A stretch of DNA of 18,327 bases from Phanerochaete sordida (GCA_019973155.2 BPQB01000184.1:1-18327), one strand, 5' to 3'; positions 9,149 through 18,251 are shown, numbered from the stretch's first letter. Notes: a model not told the origin generated them from the letters alone. A program made the numbers and translations.

Positions 9149-10697
9149 TTAGGGAAGGCTGGTGGCGCCATCGAAGATGACGTTCAACCACGCAGCCAGA
9201 CGGTAGCCCTGCTTAGCGAGCTGAAGGTCGATCTAGAGGAGGACCAATCAGATGTAGGGAATATAGTAGGTACGGAGACGCTTACGACAGGGATGGCGTT
9301 GCTGTAGTAAGTGCCGGTGCAGGCATCCTCGTTGGTGGAGAAGGGGAAGACGACAGTCTAAAACCAGCTACGTCAGCAAGTGTCAGTGATGGTTCTGAGC
9401 GAGTCACGTACGCAGTCGTAGGCGTTAGCTTCGCGAGCCCAGACGAGCGGGCACTCGAGCGGGGTGATCTTCGCAGTGGCATCCTCAGCGCGGGCCTCGA
9501 GCAGGTTGCGGATATCGTTCTCGATGGACGGCGCATCGCGCTTGTTGTTCACGGCCTCGGTAATCGACGTGCACGAGAGCCACGAGCTGGTGAGCGACTT
9601 GTACTGGCCGGACTGCATCACGGGCGTCAGCACCCTCCATTACCATCGGCGGTGCGCGACGCACCTGGATCTCGCCGACGAGGTAGTTCGCGTACGTCGT
9701 GGCGCTGCTGCCATGGTTGGCGTCGACGTTCTTGGTCAGCATGCCGGTGTCTGGCGCGGGGGGTCAGGGCGCTGATGGCGATTGGGCGACCGCGGCGGTA
9801 CTCACCCCAGGCGGCGTGCAGGTTCGTGCTCGAGCCCGAGCACTTGGCGTCGATGTCGTTGCCGCCGACTTCGTAGTTCTGCAATCATGCTGCGGATCAG
9901 AAGGCTAAGGGGAAGAAGGAGGGCGTGTGCGCACCTCGACGTGGAGTGGCTGGCCGATGTCGCCGAGGAACTGGACGGGGGCTGCGCTCAGAGAGGAATC
10001 ATCGCCAAAAATGTGATGCACATACGTGATCTGCAGAGCTAAGGTCAGATCGCTTCGGACTCTGTAGTGCTTTAACTTACCGATGAACTTGAGGGCCTCT
10101 TGGCGCTGGGTGGCGCTGAGAGACGTCTCGGCGACACGGGTGGTGTAGTTGGCGATGGCGACGACTGTGAGTGGTGATCAGGTCAAGATTCTTGGCTTGG
10201 ATTGAGAGGATACTTGCGAATGCAGTCGCCGTCACCGCAGTCGCGGGTCTCCTCAACGGAGCAGGAAGTAGGAGGGTTGTCTGAAACAAGCATCAGAAAT
10301 GTCGCCCAGGCAAGCATTGAGGTCTGAGGGTGATTCGCCTACCGTTGGCATCGACGAAATGCAGGGGAGCAGACCACTCGTAGGCAGTCTCATACTTCAC
10401 GGTATCTGCCCACTATAATCTGCGTCAGCGCTAGAAGAGGTAAGATCTCGATGCTCTTACAGTAGCAGCGACGCCGAGCGACTCCGAGTAAGTCGAGCCG
10501 AGAGAAGACTGAACAAAGGAGAGAGCCTTCGGGGCAAGGAACTAGCAGCGTCCCATGTCAGCGTCACGTGTAAAATCCGAGACGAGCTTGTGCACCTGCT
10601 GAGCGACATAGCCGACAGTCTCGTGGCCAAGGTTGCCCCAGGCAGCGGCCTCTTGCGCGAGGAGCCCGAGGAACAAGCCAGAGGTGAGGCGAGACAT
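9149..10697 (-). CDS. Secreted S1/P1-type zinc-dependent nuclease
   Basis: Extracellular endonuclease/3'-nucleotidase acting on single-stranded DNA and RNA through three zinc ions. Exons in transcription order: 10697-10596, 10541-10461, 10412-10343, 10280-10218, 10164-10081, 10030-10026, 9970-9935, 9878-9806, 9750-9665, 9612-9412, 9357-9286, 9232-9149; 318 aa. A signal peptide (residues 1-19, ending AQEAAA) precedes Trp20, which becomes the mature N terminus and a zinc ligand. All nine ligands known from nuclease P1 (W1, H6, D45, H60, H116, D120, H126, H149, D153) fall here at residue minus 19: W20, H25, D64, H79, H135, D139, H145, H168, D172. The spacing is identical to P1. H135 sits on a 5-nt exon, and intron 4 (10217-10165) is GC-AG. 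An in-frame upstream ATG at 10760 is rejected because a TATAAA lies 3 bp before it and the signal peptide starts at 10697. Confidence 0.97.
10026..10030 (-). other. 5-nt micro-exon of the S1/P1 nuclease
   Basis: The exon ATCAC lies between introns 10080-10031 (GTAAGT...CTGCAG) and 10025-9971 (GTATGT...TCCAG). It completes a split Asp codon and encodes His135, the equivalent of P1 zinc ligand His116. With it the protein reads FIDHFLGDIGQPLH, the family signature with exact H-x3-D-x5-H spacing. Without it the frame breaks and the ligand is lost. No other splice combination I tried restores both. Confidence 0.85.
10165..10217 (-). other. GC-AG intron in the S1/P1 nuclease
   Basis: The donor is GCAAGT rather than GT, the acceptor is ACTCACAG and the length is 53 nt, with CTTGAC/CCTGAT branch candidates. 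Splicing here joins DCI to LVAIANYTT in frame. The nearby GT (in AAGTATCC) gives the wrong frame. GC-AG introns are a known minor class and GCAAGT is their typical donor. Confidence 0.85.
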
Positions 10698-11721
10698 TGC
10701 GTTGAGTGTACTCGAAGATGGACCCGACGAAGGCTGACGTTCGACAGTCTTAGGCGGCATTCTTTATAGGCAGCAGGACGCCTTCGGGAGCGGTGCTCGT
10801 GCGTCGCTAACTGTGTTCGACGGGGCCATGCGTGGTCGAAGGCGTTGGTCCACGAGGAAACTTCCAGTGCGGCACCGCCCTGCCAGCCCCTGCACGATAA
10901 GTGTCGGTCAAGGCAGAACCGCCGACGGAGGGCACATGGACGTACGGGCTAGAATTGCACAGACGGCGCAGAGCCAAGCGAAGGAGGAAAGTGAGGTATA
11001 TTTAACTCCATCGCCATGTGTAGCTGCCAGGAGCACGAGCCGCGACGCCTCTCGCTGCCCTGCTCGCTGAGGCCACGTGCGAACCACCACGGAGCCGGTG
11101 CGCAACGTTCGAGCGAGCGAAGGCACTGTCCGCATGTTGCACGCCCGAAAGTATACGCGGAAGCCGGTACATCGGCCAGCATTTGCAAACGCTGCGCGCC
11201 GCTGCCACAGTGCCTCTGACAGCCGTCTATGGCCATCCGCCATGTGAAGTGGATCACGAATCCACGATGCAGCGTGGGTCGAGAAATTCCTGGGGTATCG
11301 GCAACAGTACGAAGCCCACCAGCCTCGAGCAGACCTGATGTTCGCCTAAGTATCGCTGCGCTGATTGTAACTGCTGAAAGTGGATACGCACCATGCGCGC
11401 GGCCACGCAGGGATCGGAGGCGTCAGTAGCACTCGGGGAGTTGCATGCAAAATCTACCAGGGTCGCTGTATCAGAAACGGCAGCCAAATTACTCGCATCG
11501 AGCGAGAAGCAGGAGATCTGTGAGCAGTATGCGTAGGCCTCTTGTCGCTGTGCAGCCATTCGAGGGCGTGGTCGAGATGTCGGCGGCGCCGCGGCGAGGT
11601 CCCGCCTTGGAGGCGTTGAGGTCGAGTTCCCACGGTCACGCTGTGGTTCTAATTGGACGCCGGTGGGTCCAGCTTGGAGCACAACCTCCATCTCGCTTTG
11701 CCTCTCTCCGTGGTCTGCAGC
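10698..11721. other. Divergent promoter region, nuclease (-) and PLK4-like (+)
   Basis: About 1 kb between two divergent start codons. No protein in either strand resembles a known family. The left end holds the nuclease TATA box. The right end has an inverted CCAAT box (ATTGG, 11652-11656) about 66 bp before the PLK4-like ATG and no TATA there. A CACGTG core occurs near 11073. A CTGCAG directly before the ATG could be the acceptor of a 5'-UTR intron, but no donor could be fixed. Confidence 0.5.
10763..10768 (-). promoter_or_regulatory. TATA box of the S1/P1 nuclease gene
   Basis: TATAAA on the minus strand lies 66 bp upstream of the ATG at 10697. Transcription starting about 30 bp downstream would begin near 10733 and leave out the in-frame ATG at 10760, which supports the 10697 start. 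Confidence 0.6.
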
Positions 11722-14650
11722 ATGGATAATCTGTACGACGGGGACGGTTGCCTAGACAGTCTCCAGGTGAGCTTGAATGCTGTTGAATACAACCACACAC
11801 TCAAGACAAGCGCGTTCCAGAACTACGAAGTAGACCGCGAAATCGGTCGTGGCGCAGGGTCCATCGTTTACTTGGCGACATGCAAGAAGGGGCGCATGCG
11901 GAACCGTCAAGTGGCCTTGAAGAAGGTGAGCATCTTGTTCGTAACAACTGCATCTTATGGCCGACAATCCTGCGATAGATACCCCGTTCCAGCGAAGCGC
12001 GCCACGAAGATACCGCCTCAATGCACCGGGCCCTCTTCCACCCATCCATCGTTTCCCTCATTTCCTCCTTCGAGGCTGCAACCTGTTGTTACGAGGTTCT
12101 CGAAGTCTGTACGTATGGTAGCCTTCATGATTTCTTGCAGTCGCGCAACCCGCCTACGCTCTCGGAAGCAGAACTTCGGGGCGTTCTCAAGGGCCTCGTG
12201 GCTGCCCTCGTCTATCTCAAGAAGTCCCTTATAATCCACAGGAATATTAAGGCGAGCAATGTCATGCTAGGAGAAGACTATCGTGTTGTAAGTCTACTCT
12301 ATCGGACGTCATACCGCTTATGAACACCTTGGCAAGAAACTGGCCGACTTCCACATGGCCATACGCGTCGAGTCCACCTCATCCCAATGCACAAAATTTG
12401 GACACCCTACTGGATGCGCTTCCCCGTGAGAAACTTTGAGTATATGCGCATATCAGAATCTGACCAAATATGTCAGAGAACTGGTCAACAACTCGCCGTA
12501 CGGTTTTGAGACCGACTTGTGGTCACTCGGAGCGCTGATGGTGACCTGTCTCTCTGGCGAACCGGCGTTTGAGGTACTTCATTGTTTTTCTTATGCTGGC
12601 CATGAAGTCGTAGTAACGATTGTGCAGGCCGCCTCCGTTGAAACGACGCTGACAAACATCGTACAAGGGGCCTATACGCTTCCTAGCACGATTTCTTACG
12701 AAGCAAAGGACCTTGTCTCCGGCCTGCTACAGCAAGATCCTACTCACCGTATTCCGCTACACAGGATCCTCACTCACCCGTTCTTTAACCCGGCGCTCCC
12801 TGTCGAACCTCTATCTAGCAGCACCAAACCTGCGCTCTGGCTTCCCCCAACAATCTCTCATGTGCAACCTGGTAATCCCGCAAATACTGTCGAGCGGAAG
12901 AAGTTTATTCGCCTCGGCTCCTGGAGCCGCGACCACTATGACACTCCAGCTCCCAAGCCTGGCCGCCGCTTTGTCTCTGACCCGACCTCAAGCTCTCGTG
13001 CTGGCTCCTTGTTCTCCGATCGTCCGCTCTCTGCGTCTAGCTATACTACCCTCCAAGATGACGACTCTCCGAAGGGTGGAAACGAACGTCGGCATGTCGA
13101 CAGGCTGCCCTCTGGCTCGGCGATGCTTCGAGCTCCTTTTGGCCGCGCTACCCCTGCTCTGACGGACAGCTCTGCCCTCTCGAAATCTGGTTCAGAACCT
13201 ACACCTCAGCCTGTGTCTCCGAGGGGGGACGATCCAGGTCACCTGCTGGGCGCGAAGCGGCTTCCGTCGATACTGGACTGTGCAGACTTGGCAACGAATT
13301 CTCTGCTCCTGCCTCCGGATCGTCTAGCTCGTCTTGCCCGCCCTGCTGATGCTCCGGCTGCTGGTCTGAGGCACGCTGAGTCTCCATTGTCCGGCGACGA
13401 ACGTGGCCATACAATTCGTCCGCGGCGGAGAACAAGCCGTGAGCGACCGGCTTTTGTCGCCGCACAACCTAAAGCCCCCGTATCCCACGACCTCACACCG
13501 GTCAACACGTCATATCTGGTTCCGCGGACGCAGAAGCTCGCCAACGGAAGCGTCACGGTCCTCCCATCTAGGTCGCTACTTGTGGACTTTCGCGAAGGCG
13601 AGCGCAGGAAGGGCCGGAAGGGCGACGAGGTTCTCGTAGTCGGTCCTGATGGACTCTCCGTGAGTGTTTTCCTGCTTTGTGTGCACGTTTTAGCTGGGCA
13701 GGGTTGGTACTCATATCATATTCATAGATAAAGATATACGCTGCGCCCCATCTGAGCACGCCTTGCTGTCTTGCAGAACCGACTGTTGAACATCGCCTTG
13801 GGTCTTTGCCTCGTACGTACCGTAAACAATATGCAGATGCCGCGAAGGTCGTCAACAAGCTGAAACAGCGGATACCAAGGGTACGTTTAACGTGCTGTTC
13901 GAAATGCCGAGCTAATTTGCTTTCATCGGTTAGCTTGTCGTACACGAGCCGGAGGCACAATGTACCCTGATGGCGAACGAACCTCATGGGGATGTCGAGA
14001 TCGTTGTCCCTCGTCCGGAGACCTTTGAGGGCCTCAAGGACCCTCAAGGTAGCCCCCATCCAACAGCGCAGCTTCGTCTCCTGCGGGGGCACCGTGTCGT
14101 TGAGATATCCCGTTTCACCCCGGCTGGTCGCAAACCAGGAGCAGGGGAATGGACGAAGCGTGTGGTACCCATCACTGGGCAGGGTTTCCACATCAAGATC
14201 CCCGACGAAGAGGCAGCTACACGAGACGTCAACGCCGCGGCCCTCATCGACACCCTTTATCGTTTCCTCCGCATCTGCGAGGCCGCCGAGAACGCCCGGG
14301 CCTCGACGTCGGATCACCAGCGACACCAGCCAGAGATCGTACGCCTGTCTCCGCAGAAGCCCATGAGCGACCCCCGCGCTACCCCAGTCCGCCGGCCACC
14401 TCCGTCTCCCTCACCATGCTCGGATTCTGAAAACGACTTCTGCCGGACGCCTCTGCAGGCTCGGCCTCTGCGCGCGCGACGGCCCCTCGCGGACGCCTCG
14501 AATGCGTCGGAGCCGACTGGGACGTCCCTCCACGCTACGCGTGCCACAGTGTCGTCTGGCTCGTTTGTGGCGCAGCTGGCTAGCTTGCGCGTGGAGCCCC
14601 GCCCTGCGAAGGTTCGGGGTGCGTCGGCGAAGTGGGGCTTGGCGAGATGA
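11722..14650 (+). CDS. PLK4: PLK4/SAK-like polo kinase with altered catalytic motifs
   Basis: Exons: 11722-11766, 11821-11925, 11979-12287, 12337-12425, 12477-12573, 12628-13659, 13728-13880, 13934-14650; 848 aa. The kinase fold spans residues 17-275: glycine loop GRGAGS (24-29), VALKK with Lys49, SPE (182-184) for APE, and DLWSLG. The catalytic loop reads HRN (137-139) instead of HRD and the magnesium loop DFH (157-159) instead of DFG. The P+1 region is GHPTGCASPE, unlike the usual CGTPNYxxPE. A Ser/Pro-rich linker (about 300-520) follows. Residues 529-730 resemble the PLK4 cryptic polo box: KGDEVLVVGPDG, then LPRTYRKQYADAAKVV (586-601) and CTLMANEPHGDVEI (620-633). PLK4 starts centriole duplication in animals; the role here is unknown. 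Introns 1 and 5 are stop-free 54-mers, so their splicing is inferred from kinase continuity. Strong as a kinase-family call, good as PLK4-like, moderate as a pseudokinase. Confidence 0.85.
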
Positions 14651-14877
14651 GCGGGCGAAATCGCTGTGACTATGCGATACCTTGTACTGCGACACCATTT
14701 CACAATGCGATTCCTCGTTCGTCGATTATATTATATGTGTGCGCGCGCTAGATGGTCAACGCTTAGCCATTCGACGGTGCGAAACAGGATTGTGGTTGTG
14801 ATGCATAGTCTAGAGGTACAAGTGGAATATCGGAGCAGAATACAGGAGAGAGGCATGATAGTAGTGCTACAGAGCAA
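14651..14877. other. Convergent 3' flanks, PLK4-like and HST2
   Basis: 227 bp between the two convergent stop codons. It must hold both 3' UTRs and polyadenylation signals. AT-rich stretches occur around 14725-14740. No canonical AATAAA is seen on either strand, and there is no gene. Confidence 0.5.
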
Positions 14878-16418
14878 TCACAACTTTCCTTCTGTCGGCT
14901 TCTTCTTCTCGCCTACCTCTGCTTTAACACTCGCGTCGACTACCTCAACCTTCTCTGTAGAGATAATGGCCGGGGCATTTTCGTCTAATGCCGATGTCGT
15001 CTCTGGCGCTTCCACCACTGCTGCGCTCGCCTCCGACTTGGCCTCGCTATCGGTCTTGGTCGCAGGCTCTTCGTCCTTGGGCACCGTGCCGATTTGCAGC
15101 GACTTCTCGATCTCCCTCGTAATCTTGTCGACCTCGTCCTCAACGGCCTTCTCCTGCGCGCGCTCCTCCGCCGTAGACGTCTTCGTGTCCGTCTCCACCT
15201 GCGCCTCCCCATCTTCCCCATCCTTCTGCGCGTACTTCGCGGTCTCGGCCCACATCGCGTCGAGCTCCTGCACCCAGTCGTCGCCGAGCGCGGCGCACAG
15301 CTCGCGCACGACCTCGTCCGAGCGGCCGAGGAGCGTCACGTCGTCCGCGCGCTCGCCGATGTCGCCCGCGGGCGTCATGTTCACGAGCACGCGCGGACAG
15401 CCCTCCGGCACGAGCTGCGTGAGCGACGCGAAGGGGTGCACCGTCAGCGACGTCCCGATGACGAGCAGCAGGTCCGCGCTGCGCAGGAGCCCGACTGTCT
15501 TGTGGAAGCGCGGCGGGAGCTTTGGGTTGTCAGCGGTGTCTGTATTGATAAATCGGAGTAGCATGACTTACAGACTCGCCGAAGAATACAATGTCGGGCT
15601 TGACGAGCCCGCCGCACTCGTAGCAATACGCAATCTCGCCGGCGAGGATCTGCGCGCGCAGCTTCAGCGCGTCGTAGCGCGCGCCGCACTCGATGCAGTG
15701 CTGGTCCGCAAAGCTGCCGTGGGCCTCGACGACGGCGTGCTCGGGCAGCCCCGCGAGCCGCTCGAGCGTGTCGATGTTCTGCGTAAAGCACATGCCGAGC
15801 AGCTTGCGGTTGTGCAGCACGCGCACGAAGGAGTGCGTCGGCGTCGGGCGGAACTTGCCTGGGAAGAGCTCCTTCGCGAGAGTGTAGACTGCGCGTGTCA
15901 GTCCGTGGACGTCGCGAGCCGCGGGAGGACTTACAGGGCTCGGGGTTCTCGCGGAAGAAGTTTATTTCAAAGACTGCTTCTGGGTAGGGTAGATTTAGAC
16001 GTTGCAGATTGGCCTGCATGCGTCATCTTTTAGAAGAAAACATCTTTGGGTCAGATCTTTTGCACTTACATATAGGCCTGTGGAAAACTGGTATTCAGCG
16101 CGAGCGAAGAACAGAAGTGAAAATGCAAGTTACCAGTCTCTGGTGATCGAAAATCGGGGATGCCAGCACTCGTACTGACACCTGAATAAGACTGAGTACG
16201 CGGCTGAGTACATTATCTAACCCGAAGCCCACCTGCGCCCATCTTCAACACAAGGTCGGTCAGAAGAACTGTCCATGGCGTGTGAGCGCACGACTGACCA
16301 TGACGAAGATGTTCTTGCATTTGTCCGACTTGATGTACTTCGCCAGTGAGGGTATATCCCGATCTTCAAGAACCTCTGGTGGGCCCTCGTGCTGTCCTTG
16401 GCTCTGCTCGTTGCCCAT
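14878..16418 (-). CDS. HST2: Hst2/SIRT2-type NAD-dependent protein deacetylase (sirtuin)
   Basis: Class I sirtuin that removes acetyl groups from histones and other proteins using NAD+. Exons in transcription order: 16418-16299, 16242-16233, 16181-16134, 16077-16070, 16013-15935, 15888-15572, 15519-14878; 407 aa. Motifs: NAD loop GAGVSTSAGIPDFR (42-55), SPETGLYANL (56-65), TQNID (124-128), catalytic His145 in EAHGSF, zinc-binding Cys153/156/177/180, VKPDIVFFGE (184-193) and GTSLTVHPFA (216-225). PYPEAVFE after GLYANLQRLNL and LAKELFPGKFRP point to Hst2 rather than Sir2/Hst1. Residues 285-407 form an acidic, Lys/Glu-rich, probably disordered tail. The N terminus MGNEQS fits a myristoylation signal. 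Two exons are only 10 and 8 nt. The residue before GAG is Met41, where yeast Hst2 has Val. The ATG at 16418 gives a complete N terminus. An antisense open frame covers most of the gene and is not coding. Confidence 0.96.
16070..16077 (-). other. 8-nt micro-exon of HST2
   Basis: GCCTATAT finishes Gly60 and encodes Leu61-Tyr62 of the conserved SPETGLYANL segment. It lies between introns 16133-16078 (GTAACT...CCACAG) and 16069-16014 (GTAAGT...TGCAG). Both neighbouring exons match the family only if this piece is included. Confidence 0.88.
16233..16242 (-). other. 10-nt micro-exon of HST2 (NAD-binding loop)
   Basis: ATGGGCGCAG encodes Met-Gly-Ala plus the first base of Gly44, the start of the GAG NAD-binding motif. 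It lies between introns 16298-16243 (GTCAGT...GAAG) and 16232-16182 (GTGGGC...TTCAG). Without it the frame breaks before VSTSAGIPDFR. The GAAG acceptor and GTCAGT donor are weaker than the others, so this exon's left edge is the least certain join in the gene. Confidence 0.78.
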
Positions 16419-16811
16419 GATTCCTGCCCGTCCACTAGTAACAGATACGCAGCACCTGTCCGAAGGATAGCAGAGAAAAAGGAGTGCGATAGTCCACGCA
16501 AATCCGGGCGAGGCTATATGTGCTCTGCGGGGCCCGCGTAGGAGTCAAATCTTCCGTGTGTCGGTCGGCTGGACAGTCAGAGACAGCTGCAGAATAGAGA
16601 CGCGAATGATGATGTCAATCCTAGGACGGCTTATGATCGCAGCCTTGACAGATCCGGATCTTATCAGCTGTGCTCTTCCGTTTCGGGAAGGTGTAGTGTT
16701 CGACGAAGCAGGTACAGCATTATTATTCTCGCAATAAACGGTACGAAAGTTGTGGTGGCATGCATTAGTTTAAATCCGGTCGTAGCACTATCAATCGTAA
16801 CGGCAGAGCCG
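16419..16811. other. HST2 promoter and 3' flank of the NmrA-like gene
   Basis: 393 bp between two minus-strand genes. It holds the promoter of HST2 at the left, with a weak TATA at about 16516-16519, and the 3' UTR of the NmrA-like gene at the right. A 12-bp perfect palindrome AGATCCGGATCT sits at 16650-16661. No gene was found. Confidence 0.5.
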
Positions 16812-17844
16812 TCAAGCGTCCCCTGCACTGGCGACAAACCCAGACTGCTTCAGCCACTCCGCAAAGCTCTTCATCTCAGGCACCAGCTTCCTCGCGAGCG
16901 TCGGAATCTCGCTCTCGCGTCCGACATACTTCGGAAAGTACCCGGCATCGCGGTACGCGCTGTGACGCGCGACCCACTGCGGGATACTCTCCTGTGGGAC
17001 GTGGTCGACGAAGACCGCGCGAGCAGGCTGCCCGGTCACTTCGGAGTAGATGCGAGCGACCTGGGGGATGGTCAGGACGTCGCCCACAACCGGCACCTCG
17101 ACATCGGCCCACTCTTCGGGGCTGTCGAGGATGGCGCGAACGACGAGGCCAAGGTCGGCGGAGTCGACCAAGGGGACTAAGAGCGGACTGAGAGGCGTCG
17201 AACCGGCGAGAAGGAGCGTGCTTACAGAGGGTGTCTGGAGTAATAGTAGACCAGCGGAATTCTGTGACGCCGTCCACAGAGTGGACGACTGGTTTCATGT
17301 AGCCCGAGAAGCCAGACATATACCAGCCCATCTGCAGCGAGTTGTTAGCCGACAGAAAACGAAGACGAGGAGAAGACATTACCTGTACAAATATGGGCTC
17401 AATCCTACCCTTCACTGCAACCTCCCGCGCGTACCGCATCGCGCGCGCCTTCTCCTCGTACGCGCGCGCGGGCACTCCCTCGGGCAGGACGCTCATAACC
17501 AGCCAGCGCACCTCGCTCTCGCGCGCCGCGTCGACGATGCCGCGGAGCAGCGCCTCCTCGCTGCCCGCGGGCAGCGCATAGTCCGAGCGCGTGTTCACGA
17601 ACAGCGCCCACGCGCCGAGGAACCCGAAGCTCAGCGAGCCGGGGTCGCCGATGTCGGTCTCGACGACGGCGAGGTTCGCGTGCGCGGCGGCAAGGCCCGC
17701 CAGCTTGTGCGGCGAGCGCGTAAGCGCGCGCACAGGATGCGCCGTCGCCAGAAGCGCGGTGAGCACTGCGAGCCCTTGCGTCCCCGTCGCGCCGATGACG
17801 GCGATGGGCTGCGAGGCGGCGAGTGTAGACGGTTCGGTCGTCAT
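16812..17844 (-). CDS. NmrA-like NAD(P)-binding Rossmann-fold protein
   Basis: Atypical short-chain dehydrogenase of the NmrA/HSCARG group. These act as NAD(P)H redox sensors or as reductases; a catalytic role is not evident here. Exons in transcription order: 17844-17383, 17331-17226, 17176-16812; 310 aa, the usual size. The dinucleotide-binding motif GATGTQG is at residues 18-24, after the strand PIAVI. A second-strand Arg region (RALTRSPHKL) suggests NADP(H) preference. Downstream are VETDIGD, GWYMSGF and a substrate-domain stretch VDSADLG followed by VPVVGDVLTIPQVARIYSEVTG, all typical of NmrA. Introns are 51 and 49 nt. In intron 2 the nearer CTCAG acceptor would introduce a stop, so TCTTAG is used. 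The start at 17844 is chosen because upstream in-frame sequence lacks an ATG and contains the TATA box. Confidence 0.92.
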
Positions 17845-17900
17845 GTCTGTGGGAGGCTTCCGCGGTTGTGAGGCGACTTCCAGCCCGCGCGAGATCCCTG

Positions 17901-17907
17901 TTATATA
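17901..17907 (-). promoter_or_regulatory. TATA box of the NmrA-like gene
   Basis: TATATAA on the minus strand, about 60 bp upstream of the ATG at 17844. Its spacing matches the nuclease gene's TATA box (66 bp). Position and sequence are the only evidence. Confidence 0.55.
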
Positions 17908-18182
17908 TCTGCCTTTGCCACGCAAGCGTGGTCAGCGACACCATACGCGCGACAGCGGTCCCTACTGCCATGTCAGCGTCCGTCTTCCGTTACGCGAGCA
18001 TCTCGCGAGTATCTATGCGCGTAGACAGGGAGGGACGTTGGGCTGACTGGGCCTGGCTTGACCTGGTGTAAGCAGCTGAGGTGTGCGCCAACGTCAGGCG
18101 GTCCGATGACCGCTTCTTCTGGCCCCTGAGTGAGGCGCCCGCCCGCCGTGATCGCTGGATACTGTCGCGTATGGACCAGCTC

Positions 18183-18216
18183 CCACCACCACCACGATAA
18201 CGACAACGACAACGAC
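18183..18216. repeat. Microsatellite: (CCA)4 followed by (AACGAC)3
   Basis: CCACCACCACCAC runs from 18183 to 18195. After GAT, three exact AACGAC hexamers follow at 18199-18204, 18205-18210 and 18211-18216. It is a simple repeat in non-coding DNA. Confidence 0.85.
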
Positions 18217-18251
18217 AACACATATCTAGTGGGCTACGGCTCCCAATATAC

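Noticed and set aside
10698..10760. Upstream in-frame ATG at 10760 for the nuclease
   Set aside because: A TATA box lies 3 bp before it and a standard signal peptide ending exactly at the conserved mature Trp begins at 10697.
14666..16033. 455-codon open frame on the plus strand antisense to the sirtuin
   Set aside because: It mirrors the GC-rich codon pattern of the real gene, has low-complexity Ser/Ala/Arg composition and no family resemblance.
5559..17844. A secondary-metabolite gene cluster
   Set aside because: No core synthase (PKS, NRPS, terpene cyclase) is present, and housekeeping and regulatory genes are interspersed.
17050..17871. 273-codon plus-strand open frame antisense to the NmrA-like gene
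   Set aside because: Arg/Ala-rich shadow frame; the opposite strand has a complete Rossmann protein with good splice sites.
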